Part shown: positions 1-9,767 of the stretch, one piece after another | Position numbering within the stretch: position 1 is the stretch's first letter | How the letters are laid out: each line of letters opens with the position of its first letter | DNA from: STF1-107 sp964457935 | GTDB taxonomy: Bacteria; Bacillota; Clostridia; Christensenellales; UBA1242 | NCBI GenBank assembly: GCA_964457935.1 | Contig: CAYWFC010000024.1 | Location: 1 to 14,173 of the forward strand | Length of the DNA: 14,173 bases | Reading direction: 5' to 3' | Position numbers and translations under genes: made by a program | Notes under the pieces: generated by a model | The model's input: only the letters and a program-made list of their open reading frames with translations | Told to the model about the DNA's origin: nothing | Database searches by the model: none

Positions 1-3000
1 ACATTGCTACCCGAAGACGCAACACGCGAAAATATTATGCTAACTAGCAACCGTACTGTCAATGGTAATAGCAATGTTACTGAAGATTATATTGAAAAGA
101 ACTATAGAAACATTGGGCGCGGGTCTGCCAATAAGTATGTCATCGCAGACGGCGAATTCGTGATGCTGGACGATATGGAGACGGCTGGTGCTATTGGCAA
201 GGAAGCCATCATGGTGTCTCTCGGCGCATACCAGTACAATGACGGTAACTTTGGTATAACAAACGAAAAAATCTATACTGATAGTAGCGAAATTACTGGT
301 TACGACCAATACCTGACTGCTATCAATTTCACCAAGGTGACTATGAATGGTCAGGACATCACCACTAATGAACTATTGCCTGCGCGTAGGCAATTCTTCA
401 TCAACGGTCAGGAATACACTGACTTCGTGATGTTCATCACTCTGGAAAACGGGTATAAAGAAGGACTATATACGTTTAATTACTCCTACAGCAGGAAAGT
501 GAGCGGTCAGGTGACTGACCCGGTTTCTAAGTCTTTTAGCTTCTACCTATTGTCTAAAAAATCTTTTAATACAGAGACTGAAGTCAATAAGATAAAATAC
601 AACGCTGCACCTACATTTGCTAATACTAACCCACAATCGGTCAGCAATACTTATGGATACAAAGATAACGTCATCCACCTTAGCGATGTGAACAGTGGCT
701 ATCCTACATTGACCTATGACTACAAGAAATATCGTCTGACCTATGTCAGAAACTACAAAAACATAGAGACTACATACACTCTGGTCTATGACAACAAAAA
801 GACTATCAATGTCAATATAAAGAGTTCTCTCAGCGAGAGCCAGTATGCCATAAATCTAGAATACGCTACCCAAAACTCACTGCTGACTATAGTGTTTACC
901 GAATTAGGCGAATACACTATAGATAGCCAAGTCATATTCGTAGACCAAAATGCCACACACATCGTGGCAGAGAACCAAGTCGATGTCGAGAGCCAGAGAC
1001 TGGTGAATTATTCTACATTGCTCACATACAGAAAGGACAATGTCGAGAGAGAATTAAAACAACTCACACTATGCCAAAACGGCATAGATATATATGTGCC
1101 TAATGCTGTCAAGGCTGACGCTACTAGCCTAAACAGAGACAATCAATACGGCGTAGTGTATCAGACAGAGAAAAAAGACGAATATAATGGCACACTGATA
1201 TCTGAGATTAGCGCATATAATAAAAATCTCAAAGTAGAAGAAAATGATATTAAAGATATAAAGACTACTGAGATAGACTACCTAAAAGTACAATACGCGC
1301 CTGTGTCTGTATTGCAAAACTTCGACTTTGGCGAAGATAGTTTCTATTATTATGGAATCAAAAAAGGTGAATTAAAGCGAACTACATACGTCAAAGGCAA
1401 GTCATTTAATGATGTAGGCTATTATGTAGTGGCACTGCAGACCAAAGTGAAATTGGGCTATGTAGGGCTGGATGAAGAATATAAAAACTTCAGTAAATGG
1501 CAAGTATACGCATTCCAGATTAGTTTCCAGCTGTCCACGCCAAAGATGTACGTAGGCGAGACACAATTATACAACAACGAATACACCAACGGCGACGTTA
1601 GCATACAGTGGGATGAGCCGAAGTCAATATTTGAGCGACCTATCACTGCGAAGTATTGGCACAATGTGAGCTACTCTGATGATTTCAGTGGTGTGGCTAA
1701 TACGCTAAACAATAAAGAACTATTGACATCCAATGGCTCATACAAGGTGGAAGTGACCAATGGTATACAGCCTTCGACATTGAAATTCAAGATAGACAAG
1801 ACTCCTATCTCAGGGCTGGCACTGCATGGTGTAAAGAGTGAGACTAGTACTACTGGCAATGTGACATACAAGGTGCAAAGCACTACTTATGACAGTGCTG
1901 TATTGGACCAAATGGTGACCTTGCGATACGCTCTAAAGGACAGTGGGGCTGACATCAAAGTGAAATATACTTTCACCCCATTCGTGGCGGACAATAGCAT
2001 AGTACCAGAGAGCCTTGGTGCTTGGGTGACTACGTCATATCGCCTAGGCAGGACTCAGAGCGCAAAAGAATTCGCTATGAACAATGACATCAACATAGCA
2101 CTGTCTGTGGACAAAGTATTTAGTGAGTCGGGTATATACCACTTCACTCTCACTGATGACGCGGGCAATACTTGCTCATATATGTTCATCATAGACAAGA
2201 CTGAAGCGTCATTCATCCAAAGTCCTGAATCAGACAATCAATTATACAATCTAGTGACTACTGATGTGACAGTGACTTGGGGTACGCACAAGGCCATCAA
2301 GATAGATAATACGAGTGTATTAAATTTCTTGCCAAACAGTGATAGTAGTTATTATGACGGCGGAAACAAAGATGTAATAAAAGACTACTTCGACCAGTAC
2401 AATCTAGTGAATTATTTCATAGTGCGCAATACTGAAGTATCGATACTAAAAGACGGTGGCGAGGCTCAGTCTGTCACCGGCACCAGTGCTACACTGGCAA
2501 TAACTGAGAACGGCAATGCGTTGTCCGGCGAGGGCGTGTACACCATACGAGTAAAAGGCGAAAATCAGTCTGATGATATAGAAAATACCAGATCTAAAAT
2601 GTCAGTAGAATTAAACGCCGACACTTCGCGTGGTATGATATACGGTAGCAATGAGAGTGGTACTTATCAGGCAAACAATAGGCTATATCCTAGTCAAGAC
2701 GTGCAATACAGCCAAGCTACAGACGCTAAGTACTTGGTATTCGAGTGGGATGACACCAATGTCATCAAGAGCCTGACATATACGTATTATCAGGTGGATT
2801 ATTCTAATACTAGTCTGCCTTATGCCACTGAGCCTCTAATAAGAGATGAGAGCATAGAGGTCGACTCAAATCCTGTCAGCGATGAAGGCAGAGTGGGCAA
2901 GCGCAGAAGTAACCCGCTCAATCTTAGCGCTACCATAGACGGCGTGAGAGTGACTGCCGAGGGCAAGTATGTCATCACTAGAGAATTCGATACAGAGGTA

Positions 3001-6000
3001 GACGGTGACAGCAGGATTCGTACTTATACATTCTATGTAGACAGGAACGGTATATTCTCATACTCCGGCGACCAGACAGTAGTAGGGCAGAATATCAAAG
3101 TCAAGATGCAAGGTGAGACTACTTATACAGAGTTCGCGAGTGAAGGTATAGCAGAGAATACTTACGATGTATCGAGCACTGACGGCACGAAGGAGCAGAT
3201 CACAGCAAAGACATTATTCGAGACCAACAAACTCCCTGTCGAGGTAATCGTACCTAGTAGCAAATATGCTTTGGCAAGCGATAGAGGTACAATAACTAAA
3301 GTATCTGACCTGAAAGCATACAATCTGAGAGTGGACTTGTATTACTCAGCGGATAATGGTAATAATGTAGACAAACACTCATTCAAGACTGCTAATAAGA
3401 GTAACATCATTGACCTAGGCTCGTTTGGCTCAATCACCAAACCTGGTACTTATATAATACGCATCAGTGACGGCGTGCGTATCATAAGCAACAACAAGTC
3501 TATAAACGATGACGACAACAATACTTATGTATTCGCTTTTGTGATATTGGGCGACAATCCTACAGGAGACTTTTATATCAACGGCGGGCAGAAGAAACTC
3601 CATATGTCTGAAACAGGGGTGGCGGACAGCACCAATAGTGACGACATCACATTCGTGGTAGAAGACCCTACATCAGAATACATCTCTAAGGTGGATATGG
3701 ATAATATCATCATCGAGAGACGTATAGTAGGCACTAATAGTTGGATGCCATACTACAAGATAGTAGACGGCTCTGTCAAGTCTGGCGACAAAGGTATCGT
3801 CTCCGATAATGGTGATAAGCATATCATCAAACTAGAATCTCCTGTCACAGTAGGCGCTAGTGGCGTGATCAGTGAGCACACTGACTATGAGTACAGAGCG
3901 ACTATTCGGTATACAGGTAAATCAAGCGACTATCAATACACAGACGAGAATGGACAGAAAGTAGATTTCTTCACCAACACACTGTCTATATCTGTCGACA
4001 GGACTGCTCCTAGTATAAATCTGGACAATCTGATCAACAACGACAGTCATTATACTGCTATATACGGCGGGTCTATCAAGGTCGAGGATATGGCATACAG
4101 AAATACTTTTGGTAGCAATGCTGGAGATTATCGTGATTATTACGGCAAGACTATGCGCGACTACTATGACGAAGAAAACAACGAGAGTTATTATGCTTTC
4201 GCTATAGACAGCACGACGAAATTCATCAACAATGACGTCAACGAAGTGCAGACTGTGTACGTCAGAAGGCTAGACGATACAAACGATGACGACAGCCCTA
4301 CACTGCAGGCGCAGAAGTCTAAACCTAGTCTATTGCCTAGTGATGAGAGATATTATTCTAACGAATATGACTCATATTTGAGATTCGACGAAGCGAATAA
4401 TTTGTTCGGTAAGGTACAACTAGATAACGTATATACCTATGCAGATATTTTGTATGAATATGATGAAACCCTAAGTGCTGGGTACTACGAGATCATAGAG
4501 ATAGATGCTTCTGGCAATATGACATCTTACGCTGTGTATTTTAACGAAATGGGGTCTAATGCTATCACTATAGATTTGACATACAGCGACTCTAATATAT
4601 CAGACACTCCTGGCACGCTACAGCCAGGAGAGAGCAGGTCATGCTATGATGTAGAAATCACTGGTATAACCAATGCTGACAAGTTCGCTGTCATTACGGC
4701 AGAGAACACCACACAGCACACTACTAAGACTTTCGCGACCACTATGAGCACAGATATGGATGTTATCGTGGCTGAGATAAACGCTATGATAGACTACGGC
4801 GTGAATGTCATCACTATCACCAACAGATACGGCGAAAATGCAGTGTTCACTATCAATAAATTCAATAGCGACAGCGCTCTGAATATCTCTGCTATCAATG
4901 TAGTGCAGAGCAATGGGAATTACAGCATTTATCCGTACAACGCTGTGACTTTTGATACGCAGAATGGGGTGGCTTTTGGTATAAAATCCTTGACTCTGAC
5001 ACAGAGAGGTGTGGCAGACTCTACGACATCAGATTTGGCTACGTGGAATGAACTAAATCATACTCAACTAATATTAGAGGGTAATATAGGTAACATAGAG
5101 ATAAAACTCAAGCCTAATGCCATATACGAGCTAGTACTCGTGGATGTAATGGGTGGAGAATACAGCAAAAATCTCTACACTATGAATGTGGATATAGAGC
5201 AACCTTTGTTCTTGGCAGATATCATCAACAATGGCGATATATACTCGCAGATGGAGACTTATAGCAAGTTCTCTAACGACTATTACTTCGTGGTGGGCAG
5301 TGAGTATTACACCACCAAGCCTGTCATGATACAATACCACGATGCGCAATACGACAATGTCGTGATATACAGGTATAATTTCGATACCAACATGTACACA
5401 GTAGTGGGTGCTCAGGAGATAGCGACAGATTTCGCAGATAATAAATTCATATACAAAGCCACTGACATAAAGAACGATACTTTGAAAGACTTATTGTTCT
5501 TGCCTAGCACATTCGCCAACGGCTTCACTGCTACTGGCGGTATAGACAGGTACAAAGTGGTGATGACTAATAATAGCGACAACACCACTGACACGTATCT
5601 ATTCACTATAGACAATCGCAGTCCAGAAGTGAATTTCTACAATATGCACAACGAGAACAAGAACACTATCGCCACTGTGGACAGCGATGTGTCCTACAAT
5701 ACCACTAGTGAGAGCATACTCATAGTATGGGGCGAATTCGCGGATAATTACTTCGAGCACAAGGTAGTGCTAGAGAAAAAGATCATCAATGAGGACTTCT
5801 CTATCAGTTATCTACCTATAGACATCACTAGCAGTCAAAGCGGATATATTTTGTCTGCGCAGACTGACGAAGGCACGTATGTATTGCATTTGTACACATA
5901 CACCGCCAATGGTCAGCAGGTAGAAGACAGAAAATTCGCCTTCACTATCAGGCAGACTGACAATGAACTATACACTGTGGTGTATGCATCTGACAACACT

Positions 6001-7749
6001 CGTGTGGTGACTGATTATCAGGCTGTCATTACTTGGGCAGAGATAAAGGAATACATCGGCAACGCCAATGCGACTCTGCCAGAAGACAATAGGCTAGAAG
6101 ACACTACTGAGATACCATTGTATATGTCAGTAGAGACTCTGGAGCTATACACCAATGCCGACAGGGATGTGACAGTAGAGCGCATAGTAGCACCTATTAA
6201 TTATGAAGGTTATACTATGAATAAGTACACTATCAATGAGAGCGGATATGAACTAGTGCTATACAGAGTGTGCAGTATGGAGACATCAGATTACGTACTC
6301 GAAGAATATGTCGGTGTAGTGAAAGTACCTTTCGCCAAGGACTCTAGCACTATCAGCAATAGCAACAATGCTATGTTAGTAGAGATGGCTATAGATGACG
6401 CTAGAAGTGATAGCATCATAGACCTTTTGAAAGAAGGCAGAGAGTTTACTTGGATACCTAAGGGTAGTGCTGTCTTGACATTCAATAGTTACAATGTCGG
6501 TAATTACGCTGAGTATGATACTGGCAAAGATGACTTATTGGTACAAAAGAACAGAATAATAGCAGATGTATACTACAATGGCAAGAAGACTGCTATGGTG
6601 AGCAACGCCAACAACGGCAAATCGAGCATTACATTTATGACTTCTGGCAAGTATACATTGAAATTTAGAGACTTGGCTGGCAATGAAGTGTATTTCGTGC
6701 AGAACGGCTATGACACAAAGAGTTTTAACCTCACTGTGATGAAAGACATGCTAGTCACTGTGAACAACATGCCTGTGCTCGACAACGCTATGTACAATGG
6801 CGACGTCAAGGTCACTGTAGAGAATACGTCAGAGTATGTGGCTACTTCGTTGAGTTTCAAGGTGCGCTACAATGGCATAGAGTATGATTACACTAGGTCG
6901 CCATTTAGTTTCACATTCACTCAGCCTGGCATATACCAGATATATGTCGCAGGCGTCATCAAGCAGGTAATACCTTATTCTGCCAAAGTGTATGGTTCTG
7001 GTATAGGATTGGCTCAGACTCCTATCAGCAAGTCGTTCACATTCACTATCATAGATGAAAACGAGGCAAGGCTGGCGTTAGACTTCACTAATATATCCAA
7101 TCTCTACACCATCACTGGTGTGGAGTACAAGGGCAATGACGTCACTGATGCCTTTAGCAAACTACTCAGTGGTGCTGATTTCGTCACACCAGAGGGAGAG
7201 ATATTGGACGGCAGGCCAAAACTAATCACTTACGCTAGACTAGTGAGCGCATACGGCAAGCAAAACGGTCTCGGCGCGGGCAAGTACACTGTGACTTATT
7301 CGTCTATTAATCCTAATAGTATAGATAACGACAATCTCATACCTTCGCAGACTATGTCTATGACATTCTGGATAAATCAGGAAGTGCCATCTATCTTGAG
7401 TAGCATCAAGGCAGGCAAGAGCACTACCAAGGCTATCACGATCAAGTACAATCCATATATCATCAATCAGCAGATAGGGGATTGCACCATCAGGATAAAC
7501 GACGTAATATATGCTGGCATCAGTAGCGATACTGCTACCAACGAACTGCTGAAAATCCAACTCAAAGACAACGATGAGTATTTCGTGCAGATAGTCAGCG
7601 ATAGTGGTATGGTCATCACGTCATTCAAAGTGACGAAGAAAGCACCACTCAACACTACATCTATCATACTCATAGTGATAGCAGTATTAGTGGTAGTGGG
7701 CGGTGCAGTGACATTCATCGTACTGAGAAAACGCGTAAAAATCAGATAA
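1..7749 (+). CDS. Giant Ig-like-repeat surface protein, C-terminal membrane anchor (5' partial)
   Basis: The frame is open from base 1, so the true start and any signal peptide lie upstream; the TTG at base 4 is not a credible start. Numbered from base 4, the readable part has 2,581 residues, rich in Asn, Asp, Ser, Thr and Tyr, with only about five Cys, as in extracellular proteins. A motif recurs roughly every 100-150 residues: a G-x-Y strand, often a D-x-x-G-N turn, then a closing strand such as FKIDKTP (595-601), FIIDKTE (728-734), FYVDRNG (1010-1016), SVDRTAP (1330-1336) and FTIDNRSP (1867-1874). I count about 17 such units, the pattern of bacterial Ig-like or cadherin-like beta-sandwich domains. 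Residues 2553-2574 are one hydrophobic helix followed by the basic tail RKRVKIR, so the protein is probably held in the membrane with a long ectodomain. No LPXTG motif precedes the helix. Role in adhesion or as a surface stalk is inference. It is monocistronic at its 3' end. Confidence 0.85.
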   Translation, partial: TLLPEDATRENIMLTSNRTVNGNSNVTEDYIEKNYRNIGRGSANKYVIADGEFVMLDDMETAGAIGKEAIMVSLGAYQYNDGNFGITNEKIYTDSSEITGYDQYLTAINFTKVTMNGQDITTNELLPARRQFFINGQEYTDFVMFITLENGYKEGLYTFNYSYSRKVSGQVTDPVSKSFSFYLLSKKSFNTETEVNKIKYNAAPTFANTNPQSVSNTYGYKDNVIHLSDVNSGYPTLTYDYKKYRLTYVRNYKNIETTYTLVYDNKKTINVNIKSSLSESQYAINLEYATQNSLLTIVFTELGEYTIDSQVIFVDQNATHIVAENQVDVESQRLVNYSTLLTYRKDNVERELKQLTLCQNGIDIYVPNAVKADATSLNRDNQYGVVYQTEKKDEYNGTLISEISAYNKNLKVEENDIKDIKTTEIDYLKVQYAPVSVLQNFDFGEDSFYYYGIKKGELKRTTYVKGKSFNDVGYYVVALQTKVKLGYVGLDEEYKNFSKWQVYAFQISFQLSTPKMYVGETQLYNNEYTNGDVSIQWDEPKSIFERPITAKYWHNVSYSDDFSGVANTLNNKELLTSNGSYKVEVTNGIQPSTLKFKIDKTPISGLALHGVKSETSTTGNVTYKVQSTTYDSAVLDQMVTLRYALKDSGADIKVKYTFTPFVADNSIVPESLGAWVTTSYRLGRTQSAKEFAMNNDINIALSVDKVFSESGIYHFTLTDDAGNTCSYMFIIDKTEASFIQSPESDNQLYNLVTTDVTVTWGTHKAIKIDNTSVLNFLPNSDSSYYDGGNKDVIKDYFDQYNLVNYFIVRNTEVSILKDGGEAQSVTGTSATLAITENGNALSGEGVYTIRVKGENQSDDIENTRSKMSVELNADTSRGMIYGSNESGTYQANNRLYPSQDVQYSQATDAKYLVFEWDDTNVIKSLTYTYYQVDYSNTSLPYATEPLIRDESIEVDSNPVSDEGRVGKRRSNPLNLSATIDGVRVTAEGKYVITREFDTEVDGDSRIRTYTFYVDRNGIFSYSGDQTVVGQNIKVKMQGETTYTEFASEGIAENTYDVSSTDGTKEQITAKTLFETNKLPVEVIVPSSKYALASDRGTITKVSDLKAYNLRVDLYYSADNGNNVDKHSFKTANKSNIIDLGSFGSITKPGTYIIRISDGVRIISNNKSINDDDNNTYVFAFVILGDNPTGDFYINGGQKKLHMSETGVADSTNSDDITFVVEDPTSEYISKVDMDNIIIERRIVGTNSWMPYYKIVDGSVKSGDKGIVSDNGDKHIIKLESPVTVGASGVISEHTDYEYRATIRYTGKSSDYQYTDENGQKVDFFTNTLSISVDRTAPSINLDNLINNDSHYTAIYGGSIKVEDMAYRNTFGSNAGDYRDYYGKTMRDYYDEENNESYYAFAIDSTTKFINNDVNEVQTVYVRRLDDTNDDDSPTLQAQKSKPSLLPSDERYYSNEYDSYLRFDEANNLFGKVQLDNVYTYADILYEYDETLSAGYYEIIEIDASGNMTSYAVYFNEMGSNAITIDLTYSDSNISDTPGTLQPGESRSCYDVEITGITNADKFAVITAENTTQHTTKTFATTMSTDMDVIVAEINAMIDYGVNVITITNRYGENAVFTINKFNSDSALNISAINVVQSNGNYSIYPYNAVTFDTQNGVAFGIKSLTLTQRGVADSTTSDLATWNELNHTQLILEGNIGNIEIKLKPNAIYELVLVDVMGGEYSKNLYTMNVDIEQPLFLADIINNGDIYSQMETYSKFSNDYYFVVGSEYYTTKPVMIQYHDAQYDNVVIYRYNFDTNMYTVVGAQEIATDFADNKFIYKATDIKNDTLKDLLFLPSTFANGFTATGGIDRYKVVMTNNSDNTTDTYLFTIDNRSPEVNFYNMHNENKNTIATVDSDVSYNTTSESILIVWGEFADNYFEHKVVLEKKIINEDFSISYLPIDITSSQSGYILSAQTDEGTYVLHLYTYTANGQQVEDRKFAFTIRQTDNELYTVVYASDNTRVVTDYQAVITWAEIKEYIGNANATLPEDNRLEDTTEIPLYMSVETLELYTNADRDVTVERIVAPINYEGYTMNKYTINESGYELVLYRVCSMETSDYVLEEYVGVVKVPFAKDSSTISNSNNAMLVEMAIDDARSDSIIDLLKEGREFTWIPKGSAVLTFNSYNVGNYAEYDTGKDDLLVQKNRIIADVYYNGKKTAMVSNANNGKSSITFMTSGKYTLKFRDLAGNEVYFVQNGYDTKSFNLTVMKDMLVTVNNMPVLDNAMYNGDVKVTVENTSEYVATSLSFKVRYNGIEYDYTRSPFSFTFTQPGIYQIYVAGVIKQVIPYSAKVYGSGIGLAQTPISKSFTFTIIDENEARLALDFTNISNLYTITGVEYKGNDVTDAFSKLLSGADFVTPEGEILDGRPKLITYARLVSAYGKQNGLGAGKYTVTYSSINPNSIDNDNLIPSQTMSMTFWINQEVPSILSSIKAGKSTTKAITIKYNPYIINQQIGDCTIRINDVIYAGISSDTATNELLKIQLKDNDEYFVQIVSDSGMVITSFKVTKKAPLNTTSIILIVIAVLVVVGGAVTFIVLRKRVKIR

Positions 7750-7759
7750 TATCTGTGAT

Positions 7760-7786
7760 AAAAATCCACCAATCGGTGGATTTTTT
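7760..7786 (+). terminator. Intrinsic terminator of the giant surface protein gene
   Basis: A hairpin with stem AAAATCCACC / GGTGGATTTT and loop AATC is followed by a run of T, starting 10 bases after the TAA at 7747-7749. The A-run on the 5' side means it could also stop transcripts arriving on the minus strand. Confidence 0.9.
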
Positions 7787-7834
7787 GATGCAAAAAACGT
7801 GACACATAAAAAACGAGGGTATAAATAGGGCGTC

Positions 7835-7967
7835 AAAAGATACTTACGCAGACTGATGTTAAAAAAGTGTTTAGATAGATTTGATACACAAAAAAGTACT
7901 TACGTTAGATGTAGAGAGTAATTATATGGATTTAATACAGTTGAATGCACAAAAAAAGTACTTACGT
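7835..7967. repeat. Three degenerate direct repeats with core GTACTTACG
   Basis: The core occurs at 7835-7848 (AAAAGATACTTACG), 7890-7905 (AAAAAAGTACTTACGT) and 7951-7967 (seven A, then GTACTTACGT), spaced 56 and 62 bases apart. Copies 2 and 3 share a longer stretch, CACAAAAAA then GTACTTACGT (7887-7905 and 7948-7967, one A different), and each is preceded by GATTTRATACA (7878-7888 and 7929-7939). This suggests an old tandem duplication. Copy 3 forms one arm of the terminator of the minus-strand ABC operon; the other two lack a neighbouring complementary arm. Confidence 0.6.
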
Positions 7968-7981
7968 ATGGCGTAAGTACT
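7951..7981 (-). terminator. Intrinsic terminator of the ABC exporter operon
   Basis: Read on the minus strand this is a perfect 10-bp stem, AGTACTTACG / CGTAAGTACT (7981-7972 with 7966-7957), with a 5-base loop CCATA and a following run of seven T (7957-7951). It begins 8 bases after the stop codon of the downstream ABC gene (7991-7989). Confidence 0.9.
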
Positions 7982-7988
7982 ATATATT

Positions 7989-9767
7989 TTAGTCTTCTTC
8001 GGCGTCGTCGAACTGGCTATTGTACAGGTCAGCGTAGAAGCCGTTTTGTTTTAGCAATTCTTCGTGGGAGCCTTTCTCCACTATGTCGCCGTCGCGCATA
8101 ACTAGTATGATATCGGCATTCTTGATAGTAGACAGTCTATGTGCTATGACGAATGATGTGCGATTTTCGGTCAATTTGTCCATAGCGTTTTGGATCAAAA
8201 TCTCTGTCCTAGTATCGACTGAACTGGTCGCTTCGTCCAGTATGAGCATAGGGCTGTCTTGTATCATGGCGCGGGCTATGGTGAGTAATTGCTTTTGGCC
8301 TGCGCTGATAGTGGTGCTGTCGTCTAGTATGGTGTCATAGCCATGTGGCAATGTGCGTATGAAGTGGTCTATGCCCACTGTCTTGCACGCCTCGACCACT
8401 TGGTCGTCTGTGACGCCAGCCTTGGAGTAAATGATATTGTCCTTGACGCTGGCTTCGTACACCCAAGTGTCTTGCAACACCATGCTAAACAGGTCGTGCA
8501 CGTTCTCTCTGGTCAGGTCGCGCGTGGACACGCCGTCTATCAATATGTCACCGCCGTTTAATTCATAAAAGCGCATGAGCAGATTGACTAGTGTAGTCTT
8601 GCCTGCGCCTGTAGGGCCTACGATAGCCACCTTTTGCCCGGCTTTGACCTCGGCGGAGAAGTCTTTGATAATCAATCTATCTGCATTGTAGCCAAACTGC
8701 ACGTGCGAGAATGTGACGTTGCCTTTGGCGTGGTCTAGGGTAGTGGTCTTGTGGCTCTCGTCTGCTAGCTCGGGCTCGTCTAAAAACTCGAATATCCTAT
8801 CGCACGCAGCGGATGAGGACTGCATATTAGTCGCTACCTGCGCAAGAGTGCTGAGTGGCTGGGTGAATAGATTGACATACATCATAAATGCGATGATGAC
8901 GTCTATGCCGACACTGCCTTTGATAGCCAGCGCGCCACCCACTATACACACCACGACGTAGCCGAAATTGCCGATAAATCCCATAATAGGCATCATCAGG
9001 CCTGAGAAAAACTGTGATTTCCACGCGCTGGTGTACAGTTCGTTGTTTATGCCATCGAATTGTTTTTTGGTATTAGCAGTGGCGTTGTATATGCGTACGA
9101 CGTTGTGCCCGCTATAGACTTCTTCGATGTGGCTATTCATATTGCCTAGGCTTTTTTGCTGGCTGATGAAGTACTTTTGCGAATTGCGCATGATGACGAA
9201 CATAAACACGAAGCCTATGAGGGTGGACAATATTGCCGATATGGCGAGCACAGCGTTGGTGATGAACATCATGAGTACTGAGCCTATTAGCAGTGCTATA
9301 GCGCCTATGAGTGACGTGACGCTACTGCTGAGCGTCCTATCCACTGTGTCCACATCGTTGGTCACGCGACTGAGCACGTCGCCGAACTGAGTCTTGTCAT
9401 AATACTTGAATGGCAGATAATTAATTTTCCTGCTGATGTCTCCACGCATTTTCTTCGTGACGCGCTGAGTCACTGTGGACATAATGAACGACTGCGTGTA
9501 CGAGAACACTGCACTCACTACGTACATAATGGTCAGCGCTACGCATATGCGCACTATTGCTGGCGTGTCTATGCTGGTGCGCAAGCCTCTTTGGATTATC
9601 TTGATGATCTTAGATATCAGGTACGGGCCTACTATGGACATCACCGCGCCAGCCAATGCCAGCACGCACGCTATGATGATAGGCCATTTGTATCTCTTGC
9701 AGTAATTATACAGTTTGCCCCAAGTGTTTTTGGAGTTTGGGGATTTGGCATTATCTTTCTTACGCAT
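7989..9767 (-). CDS. Heterodimeric ABC exporter subunit, catalytically competent half
   Basis: This 592-residue protein is a fused membrane and ATPase half-transporter of the multidrug/lipid exporter class. Six hydrophobic helices lie at about 28-52, 72-94, 150-170, 172-193, 255-281 and 285-305. The nucleotide-binding domain follows: likely A-loop Tyr360, Walker A GPTGAGKTT (384-392), Q-loop Gln432, signature ISAGQ (487-491), Walker B MLILDE with catalytic Glu512, D-loop SSVD (515-518) and H-loop His543. The signature differs from LSGGQ, whereas the catalytic Glu and His are canonical. This is the pattern of the competent partner in heterodimers such as TM287/288, LmrCD and BmrCD. The start ATG at 9767 has an excellent AAAGGAGG site 9 bases upstream and overlaps the end of the upstream gene by 8 bases, so the two are translationally linked. 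The substrate cannot be read from sequence. Export of drugs, lipids or peptides are all possible. Confidence 0.93.
   Translation of the reverse strand: MRKKDNAKSPNSKNTWGKLYNYCKRYKWPIIIACVLALAGAVMSIVGPYLISKIIKIIQRGLRTSIDTPAIVRICVALTIMYVVSAVFSYTQSFIMSTVTQRVTKKMRGDISRKINYLPFKYYDKTQFGDVLSRVTNDVDTVDRTLSSSVTSLIGAIALLIGSVLMMFITNAVLAISAILSTLIGFVFMFVIMRNSQKYFISQQKSLGNMNSHIEEVYSGHNVVRIYNATANTKKQFDGINNELYTSAWKSQFFSGLMMPIMGFIGNFGYVVVCIVGGALAIKGSVGIDVIIAFMMYVNLFTQPLSTLAQVATNMQSSSAACDRIFEFLDEPELADESHKTTTLDHAKGNVTFSHVQFGYNADRLIIKDFSAEVKAGQKVAIVGPTGAGKTTLVNLLMRFYELNGGDILIDGVSTRDLTRENVHDLFSMVLQDTWVYEASVKDNIIYSKAGVTDDQVVEACKTVGIDHFIRTLPHGYDTILDDSTTISAGQKQLLTIARAMIQDSPMLILDEATSSVDTRTEILIQNAMDKLTENRTSFVIAHRLSTIKNADIILVMRDGDIVEKGSHEELLKQNGFYADLYNSQFDDAEED

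Noticed and set aside
7856..7921. Small frame ATG...TAA of 21 codons in the intergenic region
   Set aside because: No ribosome binding site, no recognisable protein features, and it is made largely of the A-rich repeat.
7835..7967. CRISPR-like array
   Set aside because: The shared unit is too short and too degenerate, there are only three copies, spacing is irregular (56 and 62), and no cas gene is in the window.
7926..7976. Small frame ATG...TAA of 16 codons next to it
   Set aside because: Only a poor upstream GAGAG, and its end runs through the ABC terminator hairpin; the repeat unit is read in another frame than in the neighbouring small frame, so there is no shared peptide.
8083..8961. 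Plus-strand open frames opposite the ABC genes
   Set aside because: They lie antisense to clearly coding, motif-bearing genes, have no ribosome binding sites and show no recognisable domains; the same holds for 10367-11209.
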